Shown here one piece after another: positions 1 to 7,973 of a stretch of 64,000 nucleotides of DNA. Source of the DNA: Clostridia bacterium (GTDB lineage Bacteria; Bacillota; Clostridia; Oscillospirales; SIG627); the NCBI GenBank assembly GCA_017467865.1, contig JAFUKG010000030.1, forward strand, positions 45,316 to 109,315. Direction: 5' to 3'. The notes below the pieces were generated by a model that saw only the letters and a program-made list of their open reading frames with translations, was not told the DNA's origin and did not search any database. Position 1 is the stretch's first letter; each line of letters begins with the position of its first letter. The position numbers and the translations under genes are program-made.

Positions 1-2
1 CC

Positions 3-428
3 ATACCCGGTGCCGAGCTTAAGTTTATTCCTACAGGGGCTTATAATATTTCGGGAAATCCCGAGAATTACAGAAAGGTATTTTCTGCCCTTGCTGATAT
101 TAATAACTATCCCATATACTTCCATTGTCAGGGGGGTGCCGACAGAACGGGCACTGTCGCATATCTACTGAACGCTCTTCTCGGGGTCGGCGAAACAGAC
201 CTGAGAAGGGATTATGAGTTTACATCTTTCTCCCTTTACGGTTGGCGTGCCATTGACTCTCAGAGCTATATCGCAAAGGAAGATTATCATTTCTTTGACA
301 CCCTCAATTCTCAAAAGGGCGACACTCTCGCCGAAAAAACAGAAAATTGGCTCCTTTCTATCGGTGTTACCGAAGAGGAAATTAAAAATATCAAGTCTAT
401 AATGCTTACCGGTAAGGAAGCAGAGTAA
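3..428 (+). CDS. Tyrosine-phosphatase-like secreted protein, C-terminal part (5' end outside window)
   Basis: Open from the first bases of the window with no start, so this is the last 141 residues of a larger protein. It carries the Cys-X5-Arg phosphatase signature HCQGGADRTG and aligns almost throughout with about residues 415-555 of the next protein, so the two are tandem paralogues. Family knowledge: this motif and its surroundings match the Y_phosphatase3 (PF13350) type of protein tyrosine/serine phosphatase. The next ORF starts 24 bases after the stop, behind an AAGGAG site, so the pair is probably cotranscribed. Unlike its neighbour, this copy stops just after the phosphatase domain and has no long beta-rich C-terminal extension. 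The natural substrate cannot be told from sequence. Confidence 0.85.
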   Translation: MPGAELKFIPTGAYNISGNPENYRKVFSALADINNYPIYFHCQGGADRTGTVAYLLNALLGVGETDLRRDYEFTSFSLYGWRAIDSQSYIAKEDYHFFDTLNSQKGDTLAEKTENWLLSIGVTEEEIKNIKSIMLTGKEAE

Positions 429-452
429 ATAAATATTATTAAGGAGAACACA

Positions 453-3400
453 ATGAAAAGAACAAGAATTTCAGTACTTTTGGTTTTGGCTTTTATTCTC
501 TCTCTTTTCTTTACATTCTCGGCAATCGCTGACAGTGCACCCAGTATCACGTCAAGCGGTGTTTCGCTGAGAATACCGGAAGAGGGAATAAAGGGCGGAC
601 TCCGATTTAAGATGACGGTTGAAAAGCCTCTTCCCGAGGGGGTTGAGATAACGGAACAGGGAACTATAATCGCTCCCCTCTACGTTATCGGAAATCAGTC
701 GGGCTCAGGCAAAACAGCATGGAAAGCTGACCTTACTCTTGACAGCGAAAAAATACTTAAAGTAGTTAAGACAGAAAACAGATATTACGAATATGAAAAC
801 TCATTTTATTCGTATACCGCAGTTCTGACCGACATACCTGTCTTTAACTATAAAACACCTATGGTTGCAAGAGGATATGTTACATACACCGTTGACGGCG
901 CAGACGCCCGGACAGTTTACAGCGATGCCATAATATACGATGTTTATTCATTGGCGAAAAAGGTCAATACATCTGCTGTTGAAGAATATATCACCGACTT
1001 TGACGCTTATTTATCAAAGGAAGACGACGCCGACTCACTCATTACTATCACCGCTCCCGCCGAAAACGAAGTGGTTTATCCCTATATCAGCGCTGCAAAG
1101 AATTATCTCGAATTTCTTGAAAACTACACAGGTGACGCCGAGACAGGTAAGGAAGTGGGAGACCTTGATTCAAGCGGTACTGCACACTATTATCTTGTAC
1201 AGTCAAATTGGTCAAGGCAGTTTTATAAGGCTATTGATATTAAGTGGACAAGCTCTTACGAAAACGTGCGTTCCTTTACTGTGGTATACGCTACAAAGCC
1301 AGACTTCTCGGATGCTAAATATGCATATGCCGAGGCAGGAGCAACATCGGTATCCCTTTATAATTTATTTAAAGGCACTACCTACTACGTAAAGGTTATT
1401 GCCAATATTACTGACGGCACGTCACACTCTGCAATCTCCACATTTAAGACAACAGACCTCGGTCCCCGCCCCATAAAGATTGACGGCGGTTATAACGGAC
1501 GTGATATCGGCGGTTATGAGACCCCCGAAGGAACAACACTTCAGGGGCTTATCTACCGAGGCGGTCAGCTCAACGGAACCTATAATTACGGCTCAACCAC
1601 AATTAACGTAGATATCACCGACTATGGCAAGTATACCGCAAAAAATGAGCTTGGTATCAAGCTCGACATCGACCTTCGTTCCGAGACCGAGGATAGTGTC
1701 ATGGGCATTACCGAAAGCCCCATACCAGGTGCAAGGCTTGAATTTATGCCAACAGGAGCTTACTCGCTCCCCACAGCCTCTGAAAGCTATAAAAAGATTT
1801 TTAAGGCGTTTTCAAATATAAATAACTACCCCATCTATTTCCACTGTCAGGGCGGTGCCGACAGAACAGGTACTCTTGCCTATCTTTTGAACGCACTTTT
1901 AGGTGTTGATGAGATGGATTTGAGAAGAGATTATGAATTTACTACATTTTCTCTCTATGGCTGGCGTGCGATAGACCATACAAGCTATTTTGCAAAGAAA
2001 GACAACGCCCTTCTTACCGCCCTTAATTCTTATGAAGGCGATACCCTTTCAGCGAAAGTGGAAACCTGGCTTACTACAAAGATTGGCATAACGGACGAAG
2101 AAATTGCAAATATCAAATCTATTATGCTGACAGGCGCACCCAAGACCGAAAACGTTACCTTCCCCACAGAGGTGAAATACTCAGAGGTTTATTCTCTTGA
2201 TATTATTTCAACAAAGCTTTTGTCGGAACTGAGAGCAGTTTACGTAGGCGGTAAAGAAGTGCCTTACGAAATCAGCGGGGGCACAGTTTCTGTTGCTATC
2301 AAGGACTTCCCCGAGAGTGTCATAGACGGCGAGGTTACAGCAAAGCTCGTCTTTGAAGATGAGGAATTTGAGGGCACCTTCACCTATGACTCCACAAGAA
2401 CCATTACCGCCCCCGAGCTTGTTTCAGCCGCTTTTGACAGTGAAGTTAAGGTGACAGTAAATGCAGTTGTAAGCGACGTTACCGCTCTTTATTTCAATGA
2501 CATAAAGGTGGACTTCACTTCAGGAGATACCTACGTTACAGTAACAAGTATCCCCGCAAGCCTTGCTTCGGGAACAGTAACAGTCAAAGCAGTGCTTCAG
2601 GATGGCACAGAGCTTACAGACACCTTCACCTATGACTCCACAAGAACCATTACCGCCCCCGAGCTTGTTTCAGCCGCTTTTGACAGTGAAGTTAAGGTGA
2701 CGGTAAATGCAGTTGTAAGCGACGTTACCGCTCTTTATTTCAATGACATAAAGGTGGACTTCACTTCAGGCGATACCTACGTTACAGTAACAAGTATCCC
2801 CGCAAGCCTTGCTTCGGGAACAGTAACAGTCAAAGCAGTGCTTCAGGATGGCACAGAGCTTACAGACACCTTCATTTATGACAGCAGTACAGAGGTAACC
2901 GACGTTGCAGATTATCTCAATTATAATGGTGAGACGACAATAACTCTTGACGCAGATAATACTAAGGTTTCCTCATCTGCTATCGGCTACGGCAAATGGG
3001 TTAAGATTCACATGGAAGCGGTTAACGCTACTAACGGCGACATCAGAGTGGCATATGGAAGCTACGGCACAATACTCAGAAGCAACGAAACACGTTATGC
3101 AAGACTTTCGGCAAGCGGAACTTCAATCGGCGAATATAAGCGAAACTTAGGTCATTCGCAAATTCAGAAGAGCGACTTTGACACAGGCGACCCCTATGAC
3201 TATTACATCAGAGTTGACCTTGCAAGCAGTACAGAAGCGCTTGTTTCTACCAAGAAGATAAACCGCACTACAAGCACTGTTGCAGGACAGCATTCCTATG
3301 TAATTACAAGGCTTACATCAGATGAAATAACAAGTGAAAATGCGGGAATTACGTTCCAAATAGGCAACGTATCCACAGACGGAACGTCATCTCTTACTAT

Positions 3401-4181
3401 CTACGGCGGAAAGGCAGTGCCCGCAAGCGCAACCTTCCCCGCAACACTCTCACAGAGCCTTGACAAGTCTCTTGAAATTACAGCCACAGGTGAAGTTACA
3501 GCAGTTTATCTCGGCGACACCTCTGTTCCATTTACTGCAACCGACACAGGTGTCAGCGTTGCCCTGTCGGATATTCCCGAAAGCCTTGCATCGGGTACTG
3601 TTGCAGGTAAGGTAGTATTCGAGAGCGGAGAAGAAATTGAGGGAACCTTTGAATATGACGCAACTCCTCTCGTTATGATAGCAGATATCCTCGACTTCGG
3701 TGACAGCGATACCATTACACTTAATGCTACATTAGGAAACACCGTTCAGTCCACACAGTCCGTCGGTTACGGTAAGTGGATAAGAATGCATATGGTTGCA
3801 GTTAATGGCAGCAGCGGTGATATAAAAGTGTTTGTAGGCAGCTATGGTGTACAGCTTAGGGGAGGAGCTACACGTTATTATACACTAAATACAAGCGGTA
3901 CTGCTTCCGAAAAAGCAAGACCCAGCGGTCAAACAGGAATATCTCAAGGACATTATGTTGCAAGTCAACCTTGGTATTTTGATATTAAAGTAGACCTTAT
4001 TAACGATACTCAGGCTACTGTAACCGTAAGAAGAGTTGTGCGTGAAACTCTTGGGTTGGTAGCCGAACAGTCATATACTGTTACAAGACTTACGTCGGGA
4101 GAATATGGTGAGCCCAACGCACCCCTTACGATAAAAATAGGTACAAGCGATACCACAAGCCTTGTACTCTATAAGGATTAA
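453..4181 (+). CDS. Large secreted tyrosine-phosphatase-family protein with beta-repeat C-terminus
   Basis: 1242 residues. A signal peptide covers about residues 1-27 (basic start, hydrophobic core, AIA before the likely cut). A fibronectin-III-like segment lies at about 258-335, then a Y_phosphatase3-like domain at about 340-560 with the signature HCQGGADRTG (catalytic Cys465, Arg471). The rest is beta-rich: two nearly identical 82-residue units (about 642-805), then two diverged copies of a roughly 150-residue domain, each with a YGKW(V/I)(K/R)(I/M)HM core, separated by a further short unit. No LPXTG, dockerin or SLH is present in this chain, but an SLH protein follows 3 bases later. The start is supported by AAGGAG 7 bases upstream. 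I infer an extracellular or surface protein; the phosphatase motif looks intact but its substrate is unknown. Confidence 0.85.
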   Translation: MKRTRISVLLVLAFILSLFFTFSAIADSAPSITSSGVSLRIPEEGIKGGLRFKMTVEKPLPEGVEITEQGTIIAPLYVIGNQSGSGKTAWKADLTLDSEKILKVVKTENRYYEYENSFYSYTAVLTDIPVFNYKTPMVARGYVTYTVDGADARTVYSDAIIYDVYSLAKKVNTSAVEEYITDFDAYLSKEDDADSLITITAPAENEVVYPYISAAKNYLEFLENYTGDAETGKEVGDLDSSGTAHYYLVQSNWSRQFYKAIDIKWTSSYENVRSFTVVYATKPDFSDAKYAYAEAGATSVSLYNLFKGTTYYVKVIANITDGTSHSAISTFKTTDLGPRPIKIDGGYNGRDIGGYETPEGTTLQGLIYRGGQLNGTYNYGSTTINVDITDYGKYTAKNELGIKLDIDLRSETEDSVMGITESPIPGARLEFMPTGAYSLPTASESYKKIFKAFSNINNYPIYFHCQGGADRTGTLAYLLNALLGVDEMDLRRDYEFTTFSLYGWRAIDHTSYFAKKDNALLTALNSYEGDTLSAKVETWLTTKIGITDEEIANIKSIMLTGAPKTENVTFPTEVKYSEVYSLDIISTKLLSELRAVYVGGKEVPYEISGGTVSVAIKDFPESVIDGEVTAKLVFEDEEFEGTFTYDSTRTITAPELVSAAFDSEVKVTVNAVVSDVTALYFNDIKVDFTSGDTYVTVTSIPASLASGTVTVKAVLQDGTELTDTFTYDSTRTITAPELVSAAFDSEVKVTVNAVVSDVTALYFNDIKVDFTSGDTYVTVTSIPASLASGTVTVKAVLQDGTELTDTFIYDSSTEVTDVADYLNYNGETTITLDADNTKVSSSAIGYGKWVKIHMEAVNATNGDIRVAYGSYGTILRSNETRYARLSASGTSIGEYKRNLGHSQIQKSDFDTGDPYDYYIRVDLASSTEALVSTKKINRTTSTVAGQHSYVITRLTSDEITSENAGITFQIGNVSTDGTSSLTIYGGKAVPASATFPATLSQSLDKSLEITATGEVTAVYLGDTSVPFTATDTGVSVALSDIPESLASGTVAGKVVFESGEEIEGTFEYDATPLVMIADILDFGDSDTITLNATLGNTVQSTQSVGYGKWIRMHMVAVNGSSGDIKVFVGSYGVQLRGGATRYYTLNTSGTASEKARPSGQTGISQGHYVASQPWYFDIKVDLINDTQATVTVRRVVRETLGLVAEQSYTVTRLTSGEYGEPNAPLTIKIGTSDTTSLVLYKD
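2375..2866 (+). repeat. Two tandem 246-bp units inside the phosphatase-like gene
   Basis: The unit at 2375-2620 is repeated at 2621-2866. I count two differences, at the codon GTG-ACA/ACG-GTA and at GGA/GGC, both synonymous. Each unit encodes 82 residues beginning around TFTYDSTRTITAPE. A third, diverged unit of the same fold follows later in the gene. Near identity of both DNA and protein points to a recent in-frame duplication. Confidence 0.95.
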
Positions 4182-4184
4182 ACT

Positions 4185-4799
4185 ATGAAGAAGCTTTTAG
4201 CATTAATAATCACAGCAATTTTGCTCAGTCCTACGGTTCTGGCGGGATTTATTGATATGCCCGACAACTGGTCGACAGCCGCACTTCAGAGTGCGGCTGA
4301 CAGAGGGCTTATGAACGGGTCAAACGGATATATCTACCCCGATAAAAGCCTTACACGTGCCGAGCTTGCCACAATTCTCAACAGAGCACTTGGCAACACC
4401 GCTGAGGGCGATATTTCCCATTTCTCTGACGTAAATGAGGGAGATTGGTTTTATCACGAAATGGCAAAGGCATATAAGGCGGGGCTTTTCCTTGGTGATG
4501 GTAAAAGCCTCAACCCGAGCAAAGCTATAACAAGAGAAGAGGCAATGACAGTTATGGCAAGGGCATATTCTCTGTCCTCGAAAACAGACGCCCTGTCAGC
4601 CTTCAAGGATAAAGACGACGTTTCTTCATGGGCAAAGGAGTCTGTCAACGCTTTGGTATCGGCGGGCATTATAAATGGCTCAAACGGCAGACTTAACCCT
4701 AAAAATACAATTACAAGAGCCGAGTTTGCTCAGGTGTTGTATAATCTTGATAAGATAATTTCTGATGACGAGGGCAACTGGTCGGAGTGGTATGAATAA
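4185..4799 (+). CDS. SLH-domain secreted protein
   Basis: 204 residues with a short signal peptide (about 1-20, ending VLAG) and essentially nothing else but three S-layer homology repeats. These begin at the FIDMPDNW, FSDVNEGDW and FKDKDDVSSW segments, each ending in the usual T-R-(A/E)-E core (LTRAELA, ITREEAM, ITRAEFA). SLH domains of Firmicutes bind secondary cell-wall polymers. The start lies 3 bases after the stop of the large phosphatase-like gene, and its AAGGA ribosome site is inside the end of that gene, so translation is probably coupled. With no catalytic domain of its own it may act as a wall anchor or adaptor for its neighbours, which is inference. Confidence 0.9.
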   Translation: MKKLLALIITAILLSPTVLAGFIDMPDNWSTAALQSAADRGLMNGSNGYIYPDKSLTRAELATILNRALGNTAEGDISHFSDVNEGDWFYHEMAKAYKAGLFLGDGKSLNPSKAITREEAMTVMARAYSLSSKTDALSAFKDKDDVSSWAKESVNALVSAGIINGSNGRLNPKNTITRAEFAQVLYNLDKIISDDEGNWSEWYE

Positions 4800-4809
4800 G
4801 GAGAAAGCT

Positions 4810-4926
4810 ATGGAAACAAAAGAAAACTACGAAGTCCCCGAAATGGAAATAACCATTTTCGAGGGAGATGATATTGTCACAACAAGCTTTGGCGATGACG
4901 AGGCTGTGTGGTTGAATATTTGGTAA
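4810..4926 (+). CDS. Small acidic 38-residue protein
   Basis: A 38-residue ORF starting with ATG 6 bases after AAGGAG, which itself overlaps the stop of the SLH gene, and ending just before a strong terminator. The product starts METKENYEVPEMEI and contains DDIVTTSFGDDE; it is acidic, with no signal peptide or membrane segment. The ribosome site, tight spacing and position before the terminator argue that it is translated as the last gene of the operon. Short ORFs with a P-E-M-E-I...D-I-V-T-T-S pattern feel familiar from other Clostridia, but I cannot name a family or function. Confidence 0.6.
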   Translation: METKENYEVPEMEITIFEGDDIVTTSFGDDEAVWLNIW

Positions 4927-4930
4927 TAGA

Positions 4931-4961
4931 AAAAAGGAACAGACAGCGTCTGTTCCTTTTT
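4931..4961. terminator. Bidirectional intrinsic terminator
   Basis: A perfect 14-bp stem (4931-4944 with 4948-4961) and 3-nt loop with A-rich and T-rich flanks. It lies between the convergent SLH operon and CLC gene and can serve both. Confidence 0.9.
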
Positions 4962-6200
4962 CTATTTCATGTGTTCTATCACTCTGTCATAAAAGCTCTT
5001 TTGTCCCAAAAGTTCGGTTATAAGGCTTGTGGTAAAGATAACCGTTACAACGTACGTAAGAGACGTAAACTGTCCCGTCAGTTCAATAAAGAGCACTGCC
5101 GCCATAACGGGGGAGCGCATCATTCCTCCCATAAAGGCGCAGGTGCCAAGGAGGGTGACGGTATCGAAAAGATAATCGGGCAATCCTATTCCGATAAGCA
5201 TTTGAGCGGTAATGGCACTGACCAGCGCTCCGATAGCGAGACTTGGGATAAATATACCGCCGGTAACACCGCTGTCGCAGACTAAAATGAGCATAGCCAT
5301 TCTCACAGCAAGTATTCCGATAAGCAACCAAACCGGATGGCTTTTATCTAAAATGTGCTCTATTACGTGGTGTCCGCTATAAACCGAGTCGGTAAAATAT
5401 AAGGCTAAAAATCCCGTAAGTACAAATACCAGAATAAGCTTGAGAACAGACGCTCCCTTTTTCTTTTTCAGATGTGATAAAAAGGATACTGAAAAGTCAA
5501 AAAGTGCTACAAAGAGGGCTGTTGCAATTCCCAAAAGAACTATATATCCTATGTGGGAAAGGGTGGGAGATGGGAGTGGCGCTATTTCAAAAAGGGAAGG
5601 GCTTGTTCCAAAGGTAAGACAGAGGGCTTCGTTTACCACAGACGAGGTCATAACGGCTACGCAAACGCTCATAACAAGCAGAGCGTCAAAGCGTTTATGT
5701 ACCTCTTCCAATGCAAAAACAATAGCTGAAAGAGGGGCACCCGTTGCCGCTGCAAAGCCCGCTGAGGCACCGCCCGTTAATATATTTGTGTCATTGTGAG
5801 GCAGAATTTTACTTATACTTGTGCCTATGAGCACCGAGGGACCCTCGCTTCCTACACCAACGCCTGCAAAAAAGCTTATTATACTGCCCATAAATGTGGC
5901 AAGAAGAGTTCTTACGGGTCTGAAAGAAATAAGCCCTCGGAGAATACCTTCGCTTCGGGGAATACCCCCTCCCTTTGCCTCGGGGACGAGACGGTGCAAA
6001 AGATGCATTATAAAAGCAAGCACGGTAAGTGCCACAAAGGCTATGCATATACCCCACACGTTTTCTTTTGCAACGCTGTAAAGATATCTTGATATTACTT
6101 CGGCTTTCTGTGCAAGGAGCTTGAAAATAAAAACTACCGCTCCTGTAAGTCCGCCCGTCAGTGCCGAATAAAAAAGACAGCTCAAAATGTTGTTTTTCAA
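4962..6200 (-). CDS. CLC-family chloride/proton transporter
   Basis: 412 residues, polytopic, about ten hydrophobic segments, with no cytoplasmic CBS domains. CLC signatures are present in order: GGGIP at 77-81 (the usual GSGIP, with Gly for the first Ser), GSEGP near 117-121 with the gating glutamate Glu119, and GGIFIP in the C-terminal half. Retention of the gating Glu suggests a Cl-/H+ exchanger rather than a channel, by family knowledge. The start is 4 bases beyond the stop of the upstream DUF4091-type gene, with a GAGGAG ribosome site inside that gene's last codons, so the two are cotranscribed. I see none of the hallmark changes I associate with fluoride-exporting CLC-F proteins, so chloride is the likelier ion. 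Confidence 0.9.
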   Translation of the reverse strand: MKNNILSCLFYSALTGGLTGAVVFIFKLLAQKAEVISRYLYSVAKENVWGICIAFVALTVLAFIMHLLHRLVPEAKGGGIPRSEGILRGLISFRPVRTLLATFMGSIISFFAGVGVGSEGPSVLIGTSISKILPHNDTNILTGGASAGFAAATGAPLSAIVFALEEVHKRFDALLVMSVCVAVMTSSVVNEALCLTFGTSPSLFEIAPLPSPTLSHIGYIVLLGIATALFVALFDFSVSFLSHLKKKKGASVLKLILVFVLTGFLALYFTDSVYSGHHVIEHILDKSHPVWLLIGILAVRMAMLILVCDSGVTGGIFIPSLAIGALVSAITAQMLIGIGLPDYLFDTVTLLGTCAFMGGMMRSPVMAAVLFIELTGQFTSLTYVVTVIFTTSLITELLGQKSFYDRVIEHMK

Positions 6201-6204
6201 TTTT

Positions 6205-7857
6205 TTACTCCTCGATAAGTCTTATCATTTCACGTCTCAGATTTTCAAGGAAAGCGCCATTTTTAGGATATACGGGGAAGCGGAACTCTCCGCCTGCCGC
6301 ATTGTCTATCATTTCAACTACCTTTTCTCTGCCTATCTTCTTTTCAAGAAGAGTGGCTATTCTCATATCCTCTATTGCCTGATAGGTAACCTCTCCACGG
6401 ATGGAGCCGTAAACGCTATTATAACCCGGATAAACTATAAAGCCGTCTCCCGATGGGAATGAGCCGTCAGCCGAGGTGTTGATATAAGGGTTCAGAGGGT
6501 ATTTGGAGCGCTCTGCATTATAGTAGTTGAAGCCCCAATGCAAAAAGCCCTTTATGTTGAACTTATAAAGCAAAAATCCAAGAACCTGCACTCTGTAAGA
6601 AGGCATAGCAAGAAGACTGTTTGTGTGTAATACCTGAGGTCCGCAGCAGTAGTACGCCCAAAGATTTTCTATGTTGTGAGGAATAAAGTGATGAAGCTCG
6701 CTGACAATGGTAACGGGGCATTCCACAAGTCCCGTTTCATAAAACTCATAGTGCGAAAGAGCATCAAGAGTCTTGCACTTGCCTATGTAAGGCTTGATTA
6801 AATTCATTGCGGTTTTGTACTTTTCTATCTGCTCAAGTCTGGGCTCGTCGGAAACGTGGAAGTAGGTGTTTTCGTCAATACCCAGCTTTTCAAACTCTTC
6901 TCTGAGAGCAGGAACGTACTGACCGAGGAAGCTTATATATTCCCTCGAGTCGGATGTAGTATGCCAGCCGAACATATGTTCCAATCTTCCATTGACGGTC
7001 ACGTAAATATTAGGAGTCTTTTCCGCACCCCACTGAGAGAACATATGTGCTATCTCAAAGTATTTGATGCCGTGCTTCTGAGCGAGTGTCACAAATCTTT
7101 CAAGCTTGTCAAATCCGAAAACGTACCTGTTATCCTTCTTTTCTATGTCTACAAGCTGAACGTTGGGGCGGGCGGTATCTATTTCTGTGTCAAGGGGAGG
7201 GGTGTGCACAGGGGTCAAAATCATATTTATACCCACCTCTGTTGCGGCGGCAATATACTTTTCAATAAATTCCCAATGCTTTTCGCTGTACACCTCTACG
7301 TTGTGATATACTGCAATACAATCGGCGTAAAACCATCTTGTGTAAATGGGAGCACCGCCGTCAAGAACGGCACTTCCTACGTCAAGGGTCATAACCGCTG
7401 TTTCAAAAACCTCGGGCTTGGAGCGAAGAACGATTGACGCTCCCTCAAAATTTACCTTAATTTCATGCTTTCCGCTTTCGGCGTTTTCGGGTACGTTCAC
7501 CTTCACGAAAAGAGTTACGCTGTCCCTATCCTTAACTGTGACAAATCCGTTTTGCTCCTCTAAGGGGATGAGCACGTCGGGTATCATTCCCGGCTCGTTT
7601 ATGATGTAGCCGTCCTTGTCTGCTCCCGGCTGAGTAAAAGGGGTATCTGCAAAAACGTCTCTTACGCAATAAAGGCTTACGGGAAGGTCGCTTTCAACGT
7701 GAGCCTTCACGTGAAGATATTTGTCGGACGACAAAACTATCTGATAGCAAACCCTCTGATTTTTGAGGGCATCTATTTCATTAATTTCAGGGTATTCCTC
7801 GGGTGATGATATTCTCACCTTTTCAAGATAAGATATCTGTTTTACGCGAAGCTCCAT
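6205..7857 (-). CDS. DUF4091-type glycoside-hydrolase-like protein
   Basis: About 550 residues from the ATG at 7857, chosen over an upstream in-frame ATG because GGAGGA lies 5-6 bases before it and a sigma-A promoter lies just upstream. The N-terminal third is beta-sandwich-like; the centre and C-terminus look like a TIM-barrel glycosidase (MILTPVHTPP, YFHVSDEPRLEQ, a WGFNYYN segment), the pattern of proteins annotated with DUF4091 (PF13320). No signal peptide is seen, so it should act in the cytoplasm. The Asp-Glu in VSDEP is a plausible catalytic pair. Substrate unknown; some glycan or glycoside is likely. It is cotranscribed with the CLC gene. Confidence 0.75.
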   Translation of the reverse strand: MELRVKQISYLEKVRISSPEEYPEINEIDALKNQRVCYQIVLSSDKYLHVKAHVESDLPVSLYCVRDVFADTPFTQPGADKDGYIINEPGMIPDVLIPLEEQNGFVTVKDRDSVTLFVKVNVPENAESGKHEIKVNFEGASIVLRSKPEVFETAVMTLDVGSAVLDGGAPIYTRWFYADCIAVYHNVEVYSEKHWEFIEKYIAAATEVGINMILTPVHTPPLDTEIDTARPNVQLVDIEKKDNRYVFGFDKLERFVTLAQKHGIKYFEIAHMFSQWGAEKTPNIYVTVNGRLEHMFGWHTTSDSREYISFLGQYVPALREEFEKLGIDENTYFHVSDEPRLEQIEKYKTAMNLIKPYIGKCKTLDALSHYEFYETGLVECPVTIVSELHHFIPHNIENLWAYYCCGPQVLHTNSLLAMPSYRVQVLGFLLYKFNIKGFLHWGFNYYNAERSKYPLNPYINTSADGSFPSGDGFIVYPGYNSVYGSIRGEVTYQAIEDMRIATLLEKKIGREKVVEMIDNAAGGEFRFPVYPKNGAFLENLRREMIRLIEE

Positions 7858-7894
7858 AATTATCCTCCAGGTTGAGTGATTTAATTCCCAAAAG

Positions 7895-7923
7895 ATTATA
7901 GAGCAAAAGCATTTCAAAGTCAA
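7895..7923 (-). promoter_or_regulatory. Sigma-A promoter for the DUF4091-type/CLC operon
   Basis: On the minus strand TTGACT (7918-7923), a 17-bp spacer and TATAAT (7895-7900), ending 37 bases upstream of the ATG at 7857. Confidence 0.8.
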
Positions 7924-7935
7924 TAGAGCAAAAGC

Positions 7936-7967
7936 AAAAAAGACCTTTTTAAAAAAGGCCTTTTTTT
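7936..7967 (-). terminator. Intrinsic terminator of the cohesin-dockerin gene
   Basis: A 12-bp stem with one mismatch (7936-7947 with 7955-7966) around AAGGCC/GACCTT, with a run of T on the minus strand, 7 bases past the stop codon. Confidence 0.75.
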
Positions 7968-7973
7968 ATACAG

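Noticed and set aside
2375..2866. Possible CRISPR-like or intergenic repeat
   Set aside because: Units are contiguous, in frame, 246 bp with no spacers and encode protein; it is a domain duplication.
4962..6200. Fluoride-exporting CLC-F protein
   Set aside because: The gating region reads GSEGP as in Cl-/H+ CLCs and I saw no CLC-F-specific signature; no fluoride riboswitch precedes the operon.
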